DNA from: Streptomyces sp. NBC_00568
Lineage (GTDB): Bacteria; Actinomycetota; Actinomycetes; Streptomycetales; Streptomycetaceae
Length of the DNA: 64,000 bases
NCBI RefSeq assembly: GCF_026341855.1
Contig: NZ_JAPENW010000001.1
Location: forward strand, 1,426,001 to 1,490,000
Direction of reading: 5' to 3'
Within the stretch, counting starts at the first letter, position 1. Each line of letters begins with the position of its first letter. The translations under genes were made by a program, and so were the position numbers. The notes under the pieces are model-generated. The model had not been told where the DNA came from and did no database searches. It saw nothing but the letters and a program-made list of their open reading frames with translations. Of this stretch, positions 28,217 through 39,007 are shown piece after piece.

Positions 28217-28717
28217 ATGCCCTACACGTACGAGGACGTGGGCGCGACCCGCGAGGATCGCTGCCCGCCGGGCTTCCACCGACTGCATGTCCGCTTCCGG
28301 ATCGGCGAGGGCGAGGCCGTCTTCCGGCGCGCCTCCGAAGCCCTGATGACCTGGGAGCTGCACCGTGCCATGGGTATCGGCATGGTCTCCGACGCCGACA
28401 AGGCGGCTCCGGGCGTCGACGTCACCGTCGGTCTCGGCCCGATCAAGGCCCCCTGCCGCGTGGTCTGGACGGCGGAGGAACCCCGGCGCACCGCCTGGGC
28501 CTACGGAACGCTGTCCGGCCACCCCGAGTGCGGCGAGGAAGCCTTCGTCGTCTCCCGTACCGGCGACGGCACCGTCTGGCTGACGATCACGGCCTTCAGC
28601 CGCGCGGTCAAGTGGTACGCCCGCGCGGGCGGCGCCGCGACGAGAGGACTCCAGCACGCGTACGCCCAGCGGTGCGGGAAGGTGCTGCGGAGGTTGTGCG
28701 CGGGGCTGGACAGCTGA
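28217..28717 (+). CDS. DUF1990 family protein
   Basis: A 166-residue cytosolic protein of the DUF1990 family. Recognisable features are the N-terminal YEDVGATRE, the central ALMTWELHRAMGI, and YGTLSGHPECGEEAFVV, after which the C-terminal helix carries RGLQHAYAQRCGKVLRRL. The family resembles lipid-binding START-like folds and has no assigned role. ATG 28217 lies right after the upstream protease terminator, so the promoter must overlap that region. Nothing in the neighbourhood suggests a function. Confidence 0.82.
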   Translation: MPYTYEDVGATREDRCPPGFHRLHVRFRIGEGEAVFRRASEALMTWELHRAMGIGMVSDADKAAPGVDVTVGLGPIKAPCRVVWTAEEPRRTAWAYGTLSGHPECGEEAFVVSRTGDGTVWLTITAFSRAVKWYARAGGAATRGLQHAYAQRCGKVLRRLCAGLDS

Positions 28718-28840
28718 ACCCGGAGGCAGGTGTGCACAGCCCCGCGGGGCGGCGGACGCCGGAGTGATTCCGGCGGGGTGACCGATGTGACCGATGCCGG
28801 ACGGGTGTGCCGGGGACGGCCCGGCGTCGGGCGGCCCGAA

Positions 28841-28865
28841 GGCGAGCCGTGGCGTGCGGCTCGCC
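28841..28865 (-). terminator. Probable terminator of glgP
   Basis: GGCGAGCCG (28841-28849) and CGGCTCGCC (28857-28865) with a 7-nt loop, 24 bp beyond the glgP stop codon on the minus strand. Confidence 0.6.
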
Positions 28866-28888
28866 CCCGGCGGTGTCCCGCCCGCGCC

Positions 28889-31507
28889 TCACCGCATCAG
28901 CAGACCCGCCCCCTCCCCCATCTCCTCCGACGGCACCGCCAGCAGGCCGAGTTCCGCGCCGGAGGCCAGTAGGCGGTGGGTCGGCAGGATGCGGACCGTG
29001 TAGCCGAAGGGGCCCGTGCGGTCGAGGGACAGCGGGCCCTCGTACACCCAGCGGCCCTCGAGGTCGGGGCCGCCGGCCGGTTTCAGCGGGACGCAGACCG
29101 CGTCGCCGATGCGGTCGTCGGTGTCGACGCGGCCCGCGACCGCCTGGACCTCCACGTCGTCGGGGGCGAGGTCGCCGAGGCCGACGCGCACGCGCAGCGA
29201 CAGGGTGGTGCCGAGTTCGGCGGTCGTGGTGGCCGAGGACGCCTCGACATGGTCGACGGTGACATGCGGCCAGGCGGCGCGGACACGTGACTTCCACGTG
29301 GCCAGTTCGCGGGCCGTCTCGGCGGTGAGGGACCGGTGGGCCTGGGCGGCGGGGGCGTACAGGCGCTCCACGTACTCACGCACCATCCGGCCGGCCAGGA
29401 CCTTCGGGCCGAGGTGGGTCAGCGTCTGGCGGACCATCTCGATCCAGCGGTCGGGCAGACCGTGCTGCCCCCGGTCGTAGAAGCGGGGGGCCACCCGCTG
29501 TTCGAGGAGGTCGTAGAGGGCCCCGGCCTCCAGCTCGTCACGGCGGTCGTCGTCGGTCGCGGTGCCGTCCGCGGTCGGGATCGCCCAGCCGAAGTCGGGC
29601 TGGAACCACTCGTCCCACCAGCCGTCCAGGACGGAGAGGTTGAGGCAGCCGTTGAGCGCCGCCTTCATACCGCTCGTGCCGCACGCCTCCAGCGGGCGCA
29701 GCGGATTGTTGAGCCAGATGTCGCAGCCCGGATACAGCTTCTGTGCCATCGCCATGCCGTAGTCGGGCAGGAAGACGATCCGGTGACGCACCCGGGGGTC
29801 GTCGGCGAATTTGACCAGCTCCTGGATCAGCCGCTTCCCGCCGTCGTCGGCGGGGTGGGCCTTGCCCGCCACCACGATCTGGACCGGCCGCTCGGTGTGC
29901 AGCAGCAGATCCATGAGCCGGTCGCGGTCGCGCAGCATGAGGGTCAGCCGTTTGTACGAGGGGACCCGGCGCGCGAAGCCGATGGTGAGCACGTCGGGGT
30001 CCAGCACCCCGTCGATCCAGCCGAGTTCGGCGGTGCCGGCGCCCCGCTGGCGCCAGGAGGCCCGGAGTCGGTCCCTCACCTCCAGCACCAGCTGTTCCCG
30101 CAGCACCCGTCGCAGGTCCCAGATCTCCTGGTCGGCGATCTCGGCCACCGCGTCCCACCGGTCCGAGCCGCCGACGGTCAGCGCGTCCTCGGTGCGCTGC
30201 GCGCCGATCTGCCGGGCACCGAGGCGGAAGACCTCGGGCGCCACCCAGGTCGGCGCGTGGACGCCGTTGGTGACCGAGGTGATCGGCACCTCCTCGGGGT
30301 CGAAGCCCGGCCAGAGCCCGGAGAACATCTCCCGGCTGACCTGGCCGTGCAGCAGCGAGACCCCGTTCGCCCGCTGGCCGAGCCGCAGGCCCATCACGGC
30401 CATGTTGAAGAGGTTCGGCTCGCCTCCGGCGTAGGTCTCCATGCCGAGGGCGAGGATGCGCCCCACGTCGATGCGCGGGAGTTCGGCGTCGGGGCCGAAG
30501 TGGCGGGCGACCAGTTCCCGGTCGAAGCGGTCGATGCCGGCGGGTACCGGGGTGTGGGTGGTGAAGACCGTGCCGGCCCTGACCGCCTCCAGCGAGGACG
30601 CGAAGTCCAGCCCCTCGTCGGCGAGTTCGGCGATCCGCTCCAGGCCGAGGAACCCCGCGTGCCCCTCGTTGGTGTGGAACACCTCGGGCTGCGGATGCCC
30701 GGTCAGACGGCAGTACGTCCGGACCGCGCGCACCCCTCCTATACCGAGCAGCATCTCCTGGAGCAGCCGGTGCTCGCTGCCGCCGCCGTACAGCCGGTCG
30801 GTGACTCCGCGTTCGCCGAGGTCGTTCTCCTCGACGTCGGAGTCGAGCATGAGCAGCGGGACGCGGCCGACCTGGGCCAGCCAGACCCGGGCGTGCAGCG
30901 CGCGGCCGCCGGGCAGGGCGAGGGAGACCTGGGCGGGCGTGCCGTCGTCGTCGCGCAGGGGCACCACGGGCAGTTCGTTGGGGTCGAGGACCGGATAGTG
31001 CTCCTGCTGCCAGCCGTCGCGGGACAGGGACTGGCGGAAGTAGCCGTGCCGGTAGAGCAGGCCCACGCCGATCAGCGGGGCACCGAGGTCGCTGGCCGCC
31101 TTGAGATGGTCGCCGGCGAGGATGCCGAGGCCCCCGGAGTACTGCGGCAGCGCGGCGGTGATGCCGAACTCGGGCGAGAAGTAGGCGATGGCGGCGGGCA
31201 GGTCGGAGGTCTGTGTCTGGTACCAGCGGTCACCGGTCACGTACTCGCGCAGGTCGTCGGAGACCTCGCCGAGGCGGCGAAGGAACCGGCTGTCCTGCGT
31301 GAGCTCCGTGAGCCGTCCGGCCGACACGCTGCCGAGCAGGCGTACGGGGTCGCCGCCGGACGCGGTCCAGCGCTCCGGGTCGACGGACTGGAAGAGGTCG
31401 CGGGTCTCGGCATGCCAGGACCAGCGGAGGTTGCGTGCCAGGTCACTGAGCGGGTGAAGGACTTCGGGGAGAACGGGTCGGACGGTGAATCTGCGGATCG
31501 CCTTCAC
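28889..31507 (-). CDS. glgP: Alpha-glucan (glycogen/maltodextrin) phosphorylase, GT35
   Basis: An 872-residue enzyme that releases glucose-1-phosphate from alpha-1,4-glucan ends. It belongs to the short bacterial/archaeal-type alpha-glucan phosphorylases with an N-terminal DUF3417-like domain (VLPEVLHPLSDLARNLRWSW). The pyridoxal-phosphate site is EACGTSGMKAALNG (Lys615), and FHTNEGHAGFLGLERI is another family block. GTG 31507 was chosen since homology begins there and AAGGTGG lies 5 nt upstream; the frame runs open to 32974 only as antisense to the subtilase gene. It is divergent from that gene across 381 bp. It degrades the glucan made by the neighbouring GlgE operon. Confidence 0.93.
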   Translation of the reverse strand: MKAIRRFTVRPVLPEVLHPLSDLARNLRWSWHAETRDLFQSVDPERWTASGGDPVRLLGSVSAGRLTELTQDSRFLRRLGEVSDDLREYVTGDRWYQTQTSDLPAAIAYFSPEFGITAALPQYSGGLGILAGDHLKAASDLGAPLIGVGLLYRHGYFRQSLSRDGWQQEHYPVLDPNELPVVPLRDDDGTPAQVSLALPGGRALHARVWLAQVGRVPLLMLDSDVEENDLGERGVTDRLYGGGSEHRLLQEMLLGIGGVRAVRTYCRLTGHPQPEVFHTNEGHAGFLGLERIAELADEGLDFASSLEAVRAGTVFTTHTPVPAGIDRFDRELVARHFGPDAELPRIDVGRILALGMETYAGGEPNLFNMAVMGLRLGQRANGVSLLHGQVSREMFSGLWPGFDPEEVPITSVTNGVHAPTWVAPEVFRLGARQIGAQRTEDALTVGGSDRWDAVAEIADQEIWDLRRVLREQLVLEVRDRLRASWRQRGAGTAELGWIDGVLDPDVLTIGFARRVPSYKRLTLMLRDRDRLMDLLLHTERPVQIVVAGKAHPADDGGKRLIQELVKFADDPRVRHRIVFLPDYGMAMAQKLYPGCDIWLNNPLRPLEACGTSGMKAALNGCLNLSVLDGWWDEWFQPDFGWAIPTADGTATDDDRRDELEAGALYDLLEQRVAPRFYDRGQHGLPDRWIEMVRQTLTHLGPKVLAGRMVREYVERLYAPAAQAHRSLTAETARELATWKSRVRAAWPHVTVDHVEASSATTTAELGTTLSLRVRVGLGDLAPDDVEVQAVAGRVDTDDRIGDAVCVPLKPAGGPDLEGRWVYEGPLSLDRTGPFGYTVRILPTHRLLASGAELGLLAVPSEEMGEGAGLLMR

Positions 31508-31888
31508 GAGTTCCACCTTCACGGAGGACGTACGCGGCAGAGGGACGCACGGCGTTGTGCGGCCTTCGTCACCCACGACGGTAGCGGCGAGGGTGCCTTC
31601 GCGACACGGCGCATCGCGGCACGACCCCCGGATCGGATCGACCGGGTGACATCGGCGGGAAGGCGTGTTACATCGGCGAGAAGCCGGGTTACGTCGGCGA
31701 GAAATCGACGCAACCTTCACGGACAGCCATGGACACACCCGTGGGCGGTATGGCCGATTCCGCCCTCCTGGGCGGCCTTGTGGTGCTTCGCGCCGCACGA
31801 GAGGCTGCCAGGTGACGTACGGCCGGGCCCTGCCCAGAACGGCCGGCTCCGGCCTGCGTACGTCGACTTGAGGAGGGGAACTCCAGTC
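31508..31888. other. 381-bp divergent intergenic region between glgP and subtilase
   Basis: No gene seen. It must hold both divergent promoters. The notable content is the triple 21-bp direct repeat at 31645-31707, listed separately. AGGAGGGG at 31871-31878 is the subtilase ribosome-binding site. A short open frame across the repeat would only encode iterated ADVTRLL-like heptads and is not a credible gene. Confidence 0.5.
31645..31707. repeat. Three 21-bp direct repeats in the glgP/subtilase promoter region
   Basis: Units 31645-31665, 31666-31686 and 31687-31707 follow the pattern KGTKACRTCGGCGRGAARNCG. The 21-bp period equals two helical turns, so the repeated faces align, as expected for cooperative binding of a regulator. 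The array is about 140 bp upstream of the glgP start. Confidence 0.8.
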
Positions 31889-33085
31889 ATGGCACGGACG
31901 AGGAAGTGGCGTCTGCGCTGGGCGGCGGGTCTCACCGCGGTCACGACGGCCGCGGTGCTTTCGGCCATCGCCCCGCCCGCGCAGGCGGCCCCGGAGGGGC
32001 AGATACGCGGAGCCGGTCTCCCGGGCTCCGTCGGCGGGAGCTACATCGTGACGCTCAAAGGGGGTACGCGGGCTCCGTCTCCGGCGGGCACGGGCATCGC
32101 CGAGCGGTACGGGGCGAGAATCAGCCACACGTACGGAACGGCCCTCAACGGCTTCGCCGTGCGGGCCGAGGAGAGACAGGCCAGACGGCTCGCCGCGGAC
32201 CCCCGCGTGGCCTCGGTCGTCCAGGACACCCGGGTGGCGCTCGACGGTGTCCAGAGAAACCCGCCCTCGTGGGGCCTGGACCGGATCGACCAGCCGGGCC
32301 GGCCGCTCGACAAGCGCTACACGGCGCCGGGATCGGCGGGCTCGGGGGTGACCGTGTACGTCATCGACACCGGCATCCGCGTCACCCACCGGGACTTCGG
32401 GGGCCGGGCGGCCGACGGCTGGGACTTCGTCGACGACGACAGGACCGCGCGGGACGGCAACGGCCACGGCACCCATGTGGCCGGAACCGTCGCGGGCACC
32501 GCGTACGGCGTCGCCAAGAAGGCCAGGGTCGTCGGCGTCCGTGTCCTCGACGACCAGGGGGCCGGTTCCACCGCCCAGGTCATCGCCGGCATCGACTGGG
32601 TCACCCGGCACGCGAGGAAGCCGGCCGTGGCCAACCTCAGTCTGGGCGGGTACGCCAACACCCAGCTGGACGCGGCCGTCCGCAACTCCATCGCCTCCGG
32701 TGTGACCTACACGGTCGCGGCCGGCAACGACGGTCTGCCGGCCTCGCTCTACTCCCCGGCCCGGGTCGCCCAGGCCGTCACGGTGGGCGCGAGCGACCGG
32801 ACCGACGCGCGGGCGAGCTTCTCGAACACCGGGTCGGCGCTCGACCTCTTCGCGCCGGGGGTCGCGATCACGTCGACTTCGTACACCGGCGACACGGCGA
32901 AAGCGACGTACTCCGGCACGTCGATGGCGAGCCCGCACGCCGCCGGCGCGGCCGCGCTGTATCTGGCGGGTCATCCGCGGGCCACACCGGCCCAGGTGGC
33001 GAAAGCGCTGGTGAAGCGGGCGGCCTCGGGAAAGGTGTCGGGCGTCGGCCCGGGTTCACCGAACAAACTCCTGCGGGTCGGCTGA
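31889..33085 (+). CDS. Secreted subtilisin-like serine protease (S8) with I9 propeptide
   Basis: A 398-residue preproprotein. A signal peptide (RKWRLRWAAGLTAVTTAAVLS, cut after AQA) precedes an inhibitor I9 propeptide (SYIVTLKGG... to about residue 115) that chaperones folding. The S8 triad is Asp160 (VYVIDTGIR), His193 (GNGHGTHVAG) and Ser345 (SGTSMASPHAAG). It closely resembles the aqualysin/proteinase K branch. ATG 31889 has AGGAGGGG 10 nt upstream. It is monocistronic, with a terminator at 33132. It is probably a nutritional protease released during mycelial growth. Confidence 0.93.
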   Translation: MARTRKWRLRWAAGLTAVTTAAVLSAIAPPAQAAPEGQIRGAGLPGSVGGSYIVTLKGGTRAPSPAGTGIAERYGARISHTYGTALNGFAVRAEERQARRLAADPRVASVVQDTRVALDGVQRNPPSWGLDRIDQPGRPLDKRYTAPGSAGSGVTVYVIDTGIRVTHRDFGGRAADGWDFVDDDRTARDGNGHGTHVAGTVAGTAYGVAKKARVVGVRVLDDQGAGSTAQVIAGIDWVTRHARKPAVANLSLGGYANTQLDAAVRNSIASGVTYTVAAGNDGLPASLYSPARVAQAVTVGASDRTDARASFSNTGSALDLFAPGVAITSTSYTGDTAKATYSGTSMASPHAAGAAALYLAGHPRATPAQVAKALVKRAASGKVSGVGPGSPNKLLRVG

Positions 33086-33131
33086 CCCAGGTGGAACGCT
33101 GGTACAACCAGGGTGATTCGGCCACACCGCA

Positions 33132-33160
33132 CCGGCCTCGCCTGCCCGGGACGAGGCCGG
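33132..33160 (+). terminator. Terminator of the subtilase gene
   Basis: CCGGCCTCG (33132-33140) and CGAGGCCGG (33152-33160) with an 11-nt loop and a T-rich TCTTGTGTGT trailer. It isolates the subtilase from the glgE operon. Confidence 0.75.
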
Positions 33161-33307
33161 TCTTGTGTGTAGACATACGCGTGAGTAGTTAACAAAGTGC
33201 CGGAATGCTCACCCGCATAGGGTGGGAAGGCTCCCCCGGTACACCCGCAGGCCCCACCTCCCCACACCCTCATCCGCCCACCCACGTTGACGCGGACAGG
33301 AGCGGTC

Positions 33308-35691
33308 ATGCCCGCCACGCACCACACGTCGCCACCCACGACGACCACCCCCGAGACCCCCCGAACACGCAAGGCCGATGCCGGTCCCCGTACCCCGGAG
33401 AAACCCTCCGCCGCCCCCGGCGGCGGCAGCCCGGCCGCCGCCGACGCGGCGGCGGCCACCACCGCCCCGGGCACCGGCACCTCCGCTCCCGCCACGTCCG
33501 ACCCCGGCACGTCCGATCCCGGCACGTCGGCCCCCCGCGCCGCCGCTCCCAAGCCCAAGGCCAAGACCAAGACAGGCGGGTCCGTTCCGAAGGCAGGCAG
33601 GGCCGCGCCCAAGAAGAGCAGGGCCGCCGTCCCCGCCACGCGCACTGCCGATACCCCGGCCGCCTCCGCCGTCACCGCGGCGACGGCCGTCGGGCGCATC
33701 CCCGTCCTCGACGTCCGCCCGGTCGTGCAGCACGGGCGCCGTCCCGCGAAGGCGGTGGTGGACGAGGAGTTCGAGGTCTCGGCCACGGTCTTCCGCGAGG
33801 GCCATGACGCGGTCGCCGCGAATGTCGTCCTGCGCGACCCGGACGGCCACCCCGGCCCGTGGGCGCCGATGCGCGAGCTCGCCCCCGGCACCGACCGCTG
33901 GGGCGCCACGGTGAGCGCCGGCAAGGAAGGCCGCTGGACGTACACGGTGGAGGCGTGGGGGGACCCGATCGCCACCTGGCGGCATCACGCGGGGATCAAG
34001 ATCCCGGCCGGGATGGACACGGAACTGGTGCTGGAGGAGGGCGCCCTGCTGTACGAGCGGGCGGTCGCCGCCCTGCCGAAGGGGCAAAGGAGCAAGCGCC
34101 TCAGGGACACGGTCCTCGGTGCCGTCGACGCGTTGCGCGACACCGGCCGTCCCGTCGCCTCCCGGCTCGCCGCCGCCCTCACCCCCGAGGTGGACGAGGT
34201 GCTGGCGCGGCACCCGCTGCGCGACCTGGTGACGTCGTCCGAGCCGTTGCCGCTGCTGGTGGAGCGGGAGCGGGCGCTGTACGGCGCCTGGTACGAGTTC
34301 TTCCCGCGTTCGGAGAGCGGGCAGCTGGATCCACCGGCGCACGGAACGTTCCGTACCGCCGCCGAACGCCTGCCCGCGATCGCGGAGATGGGCTTCGACG
34401 TCGTCTACCTCCCGCCGATCCACCCCATCGGCACCACCTACCGCAAGGGACCGGACAACACCCTGTCGGCCACACCCGAGGACGTCGGGGTGCCCTGGGC
34501 CATCGGCTCCCCCGAGGGCGGCCACGACGCGATCCACCCCGACCTCGGCACCCTCGACGACTTCGACGCCTTCGTCCGCCGGGCCGCCTCGCTGAAGCTG
34601 GAGATCGCGCTCGACTTCGCGCTCCAGTGCTCCCCCGACCACCCCTGGGTGGAGAAGCACCCCGAGTGGTTCCACCACCGCCCCGACGGCACGATCGCCT
34701 ACGCCGAGAACCCGCCCAAGAAGTACCAGGACATCTACCCCATCGCCTTCGACAAGGACATGCCCGGCCTGGTCCGCGAGACCGTCCGGGTGCTCCGCTT
34801 CTGGATGGACCACGGCGTCCGCATCTTCCGCGTCGACAACCCGCACACCAAACCGGTCGTCTTCTGGGAACAGGTCATCGCGGAGATCAACGGGACCGAC
34901 CCCGACGTGATCTTCCTCGCGGAGGCCTTCACCCGCCCGGCGATGATGCACACGCTGGGGGCGGTCGGCTTCCAGCAGTCGTACACGTATTTCACCTGGC
35001 GCAACACCAAGCAGGAACTGACGGAGTACCTCACCGAGCTGTCCGGCGAGGCGGCCGCCTGCATGCGGCCCAACTTCTTCGTCAACACCCCCGACATCCT
35101 GCACGAGTTCCTCCAGCAGGGCGGTCGGCCCGCCTTCGAGCTGCGCGCGGTGCTCGCCGCCACCCTCTCCCCCACCTGGGGCATCTACAGCGGCTTCGAA
35201 CTCTGCGAGAACGTCCCGCTGCGCGAGGGCAGCGAGGAGTATCTGCACTCCGAGAAGTACCAACTACGGCCACGGGACTGGGAGTCGGCGGAGTGTGACG
35301 GCCGGAGCATCGCGCCGTTGGTGAGCGCGCTCAACGCGGTCAGGCGGCGCAGTCCCGCACTGCGCCAACTGCGTGATCTGCACTTCCACCACGCCGACCA
35401 GGAGGCGGTGATCGCCTACTCGAAGTCCGTCACGGACGCGCGCGGTTCGAACACGGTTGTGGTGGTGGTCAACCTCGACCCCCACCACACCCAGGAGGCC
35501 ACGGTCTCGTTGGACATGCCGCAACTCGGCCTGGACTGGCACGAGTCCGTACCGGTGCGCGACGAGCTCACCGGCGAGACCTACACCTGGGGCAGGACCA
35601 ACTATGTGCGACTGGAGCCGGGACACCGGCCCGCGCACATCCTCACCGTCCTGCGACCGTCCTCACCGCAGATCGGAGGGTCACCCACCAC

Positions 35692-35695
<4 letters not shown>
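33308..35695 (+). CDS. glgE: Alpha-1,4-glucan:maltose-1-phosphate maltosyltransferase GlgE
   Basis: A 795-residue GH13_3 enzyme that extends alpha-glucan with maltosyl units from maltose-1-phosphate. The nucleophile is Asp510 ([10 protein letters not shown]) and the acid/base Glu539 (FLAEAFTRP). Both are 116 residues later than Asp394/Glu423 of the S. coelicolor GlgEI structure (numbers from memory). The shift is due to a low-complexity Ala/Pro/Lys/Thr stretch between the conserved start MPATHH and the domain that opens [17 protein letters not shown] 33308 has AGGAG 5 nt upstream. It heads the operon glgE-treS-pep2-glgB and overlaps treS by ATGA. Confidence 0.95.
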
Positions 35696-37413
<1,718 letters not shown>

Positions 37414-37422
37414 AACCCTGGC

Positions 37423-37448
37423 GGCGGGGCGGTTTCCCCCGCCCCGCC
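37423..37448 (+). terminator. GC-rich hairpin between treS and pep2
   Basis: Perfect 10-bp arms GGCGGGGCGG (37423-37432) and CCGCCCCGCC (37439-37448) with loop TTTCCC lie just after the treS stop. There is no T-tract. It could terminate part of the transcription, or protect the 3' end of a glgE-treS mRNA, lowering pep2-glgB expression. Confidence 0.5.
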
Positions 37449-37523
37449 CTGGGCACGCATCACTAGCACCCCGACTCGCCCGGTATCCGGGACCCCGGGT
37501 CACTGGGGAAAGGACGCGACGCC

Positions 37524-38960
37524 ATGTCGGAAGCCGTAACCCACTCTGCCACGGCCCCGGTCGCACGCCCCGAGTTGCTCGCGTCACTCGATCCACTGCT
37601 GCGGGAATGGCTGCCCCGGCAGCGCTGGTTCGCGGGCAAAGGGCGTCCGGTGACCGGATTCTCACTGGTGGCCGCGGTGGAACTGCTGCCGCCCACAGCC
37701 CCGTTGGGCCTGATCCATCTGCTCGTACGCGCCCATCAGCCGCGCACGCCGACGCAGGGCGCCCCCTCCCGTCCCGGCGACTGCTACCAGCTGCTGATCG
37801 GTGTGCGCGAGGCGCTGCCGCCACGGCTCGCGCCCGCGCTGATCGGGCATCCCAAGGAGGGGCCGCTCGCCGGCCGGACGGTGTACGAGGCGCTGTACGA
37901 CCCGCGCCCCGCCGGTGTCCTCCTGGAAGCCCTGCGCAGCGGGGCCCGCGTCGGTGACCTGCGCTTCGAGCACGACCGGCGCCAGGAGATACGGAAGGAC
38001 CTGGTACCGCGCCTGGTGACGGCGGAGCAGTCCAACTCGTCGATCGTCTACGGAGATACGTTCATCCTGAAGGTGCTGCGCCGGGTCGTCCCCGGGGTCA
38101 ACCCCGATCTGGAGCTTCCGCTGACGCTGGCCCGGGAGGGCTGCGCGCGGGTCCCGGCCCCCGCGGCCTGGATGCTCGCGGACCTCGACGCGGAGACCTA
38201 TGTACTCGGCGTGCTCCAGCCGTTCGTGCAGGGCGCGGCCGACGGCTGGGAACTGGCGCTGCGCGAGCTGGCCAAGGGCGAGGACTTCTCCGCCGAGGCG
38301 CGGGCGCTGGGCCGGGCCACCGCCGAGGTGCACACGGCGCTCGCCCGGTCGCTGCCCACGGTCACGCTGGGCCACACGCAGATGCGGCCTCTCGTCGACG
38401 GCATGACCGAGCGGCTGGACGCCGCCGCACAGGCGGTGCCCGCGTTACGGCCCCACGCCCGCGCCCTGCGCACCGCGTTCGAGGCGCTGGGCGATCTGGC
38501 CGCCGAGGGGCATACCTGGACGGCTCAGCGCATCCACGGCGATCTGCATCTCGGCCAGTGCCTGCGCTCTCCCGACGGGGAATGGTCGCTCATCGACTTC
38601 GAGGGCGAGCCGTCGAAGCCGCTCGCCGAGCGCCGTATGCCCCAGCCCCCGGCGCGTGACATCGCGGGCATGCTCCGCTCCTTCGACTACGCGGCCCACT
38701 CCGTCCCCGGATCTCCCGGCTCCACGCGGGCAGGGGGGACCCCCGTCCCGCTGGTGCCCGGCTGGGCCGACACCTGCCGGGCCGCGTACTGCACCGGATA
38801 CGCCGAGGTCAGCGGCCTCGACCCGCGCACGGACCCTGTCCTGCTGCGCGCCTTCGAGACGGACAAGGCGGTGTACGAGGTCGTGTACGAGGCCCGGCAC
38901 CGCCCGGACTGGCTGCCGGTTCCCCTGGCGGCGGTACGGCGGCTGGCCGCGTCGCTCTGA
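37524..38960 (+). CDS. pep2: Maltokinase Pep2/Mak
   Basis: A 478-residue ATP-dependent maltose kinase that makes maltose-1-phosphate, the GlgE substrate. The N-terminal cap ([18 protein letters not shown]) is diagnostic of maltokinases. The kinase core has the aminoglycoside phosphotransferase-like catalytic HGDLHLGQ and Mg-binding LIDFEGEP. The ATG has GGAAAGGA upstream. It lies 110 bp after treS, with a hairpin between, and 47 bp before glgB, in the usual Streptomyces order. Confidence 0.94.
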   Translation: MSEAVTHSATAPVARPELLASLDPLLREWLPRQRWFAGKGRPVTGFSLVAAVELLPPTAPLGLIHLLVRAHQPRTPTQGAPSRPGDCYQLLIGVREALPPRLAPALIGHPKEGPLAGRTVYEALYDPRPAGVLLEALRSGARVGDLRFEHDRRQEIRKDLVPRLVTAEQSNSSIVYGDTFILKVLRRVVPGVNPDLELPLTLAREGCARVPAPAAWMLADLDAETYVLGVLQPFVQGAADGWELALRELAKGEDFSAEARALGRATAEVHTALARSLPTVTLGHTQMRPLVDGMTERLDAAAQAVPALRPHARALRTAFEALGDLAAEGHTWTAQRIHGDLHLGQCLRSPDGEWSLIDFEGEPSKPLAERRMPQPPARDIAGMLRSFDYAAHSVPGSPGSTRAGGTPVPLVPGWADTCRAAYCTGYAEVSGLDPRTDPVLLRAFETDKAVYEVVYEARHRPDWLPVPLAAVRRLAASL

Positions 38961-39007
38961 TCTCCCCCTGCCGTTCCCCAGCTCACCCTCCCGAGGAGGC
39001 CCTGCCC

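Noticed and set aside
31519..31713. Small minus-strand ORF with ADVTRLL repeats
   Set aside because: It only translates the 21-bp DNA repeats in the promoter region, with no ribosome-binding site or conserved sequence.
31508..32974. Upstream extension of the glgP reading frame by 489 codons
   Set aside because: It is antisense to the subtilase gene and the intergenic repeats, has no glucan phosphorylase homology, and the GTG at 31507 has a good ribosome-binding site and begins the conserved domain.
33209..35263. Long minus-strand open frame opposite glgE
   Set aside because: Typical high-GC shadow: biased, low-complexity translation and no recognisable domain, while the plus strand encodes a clear GlgE.
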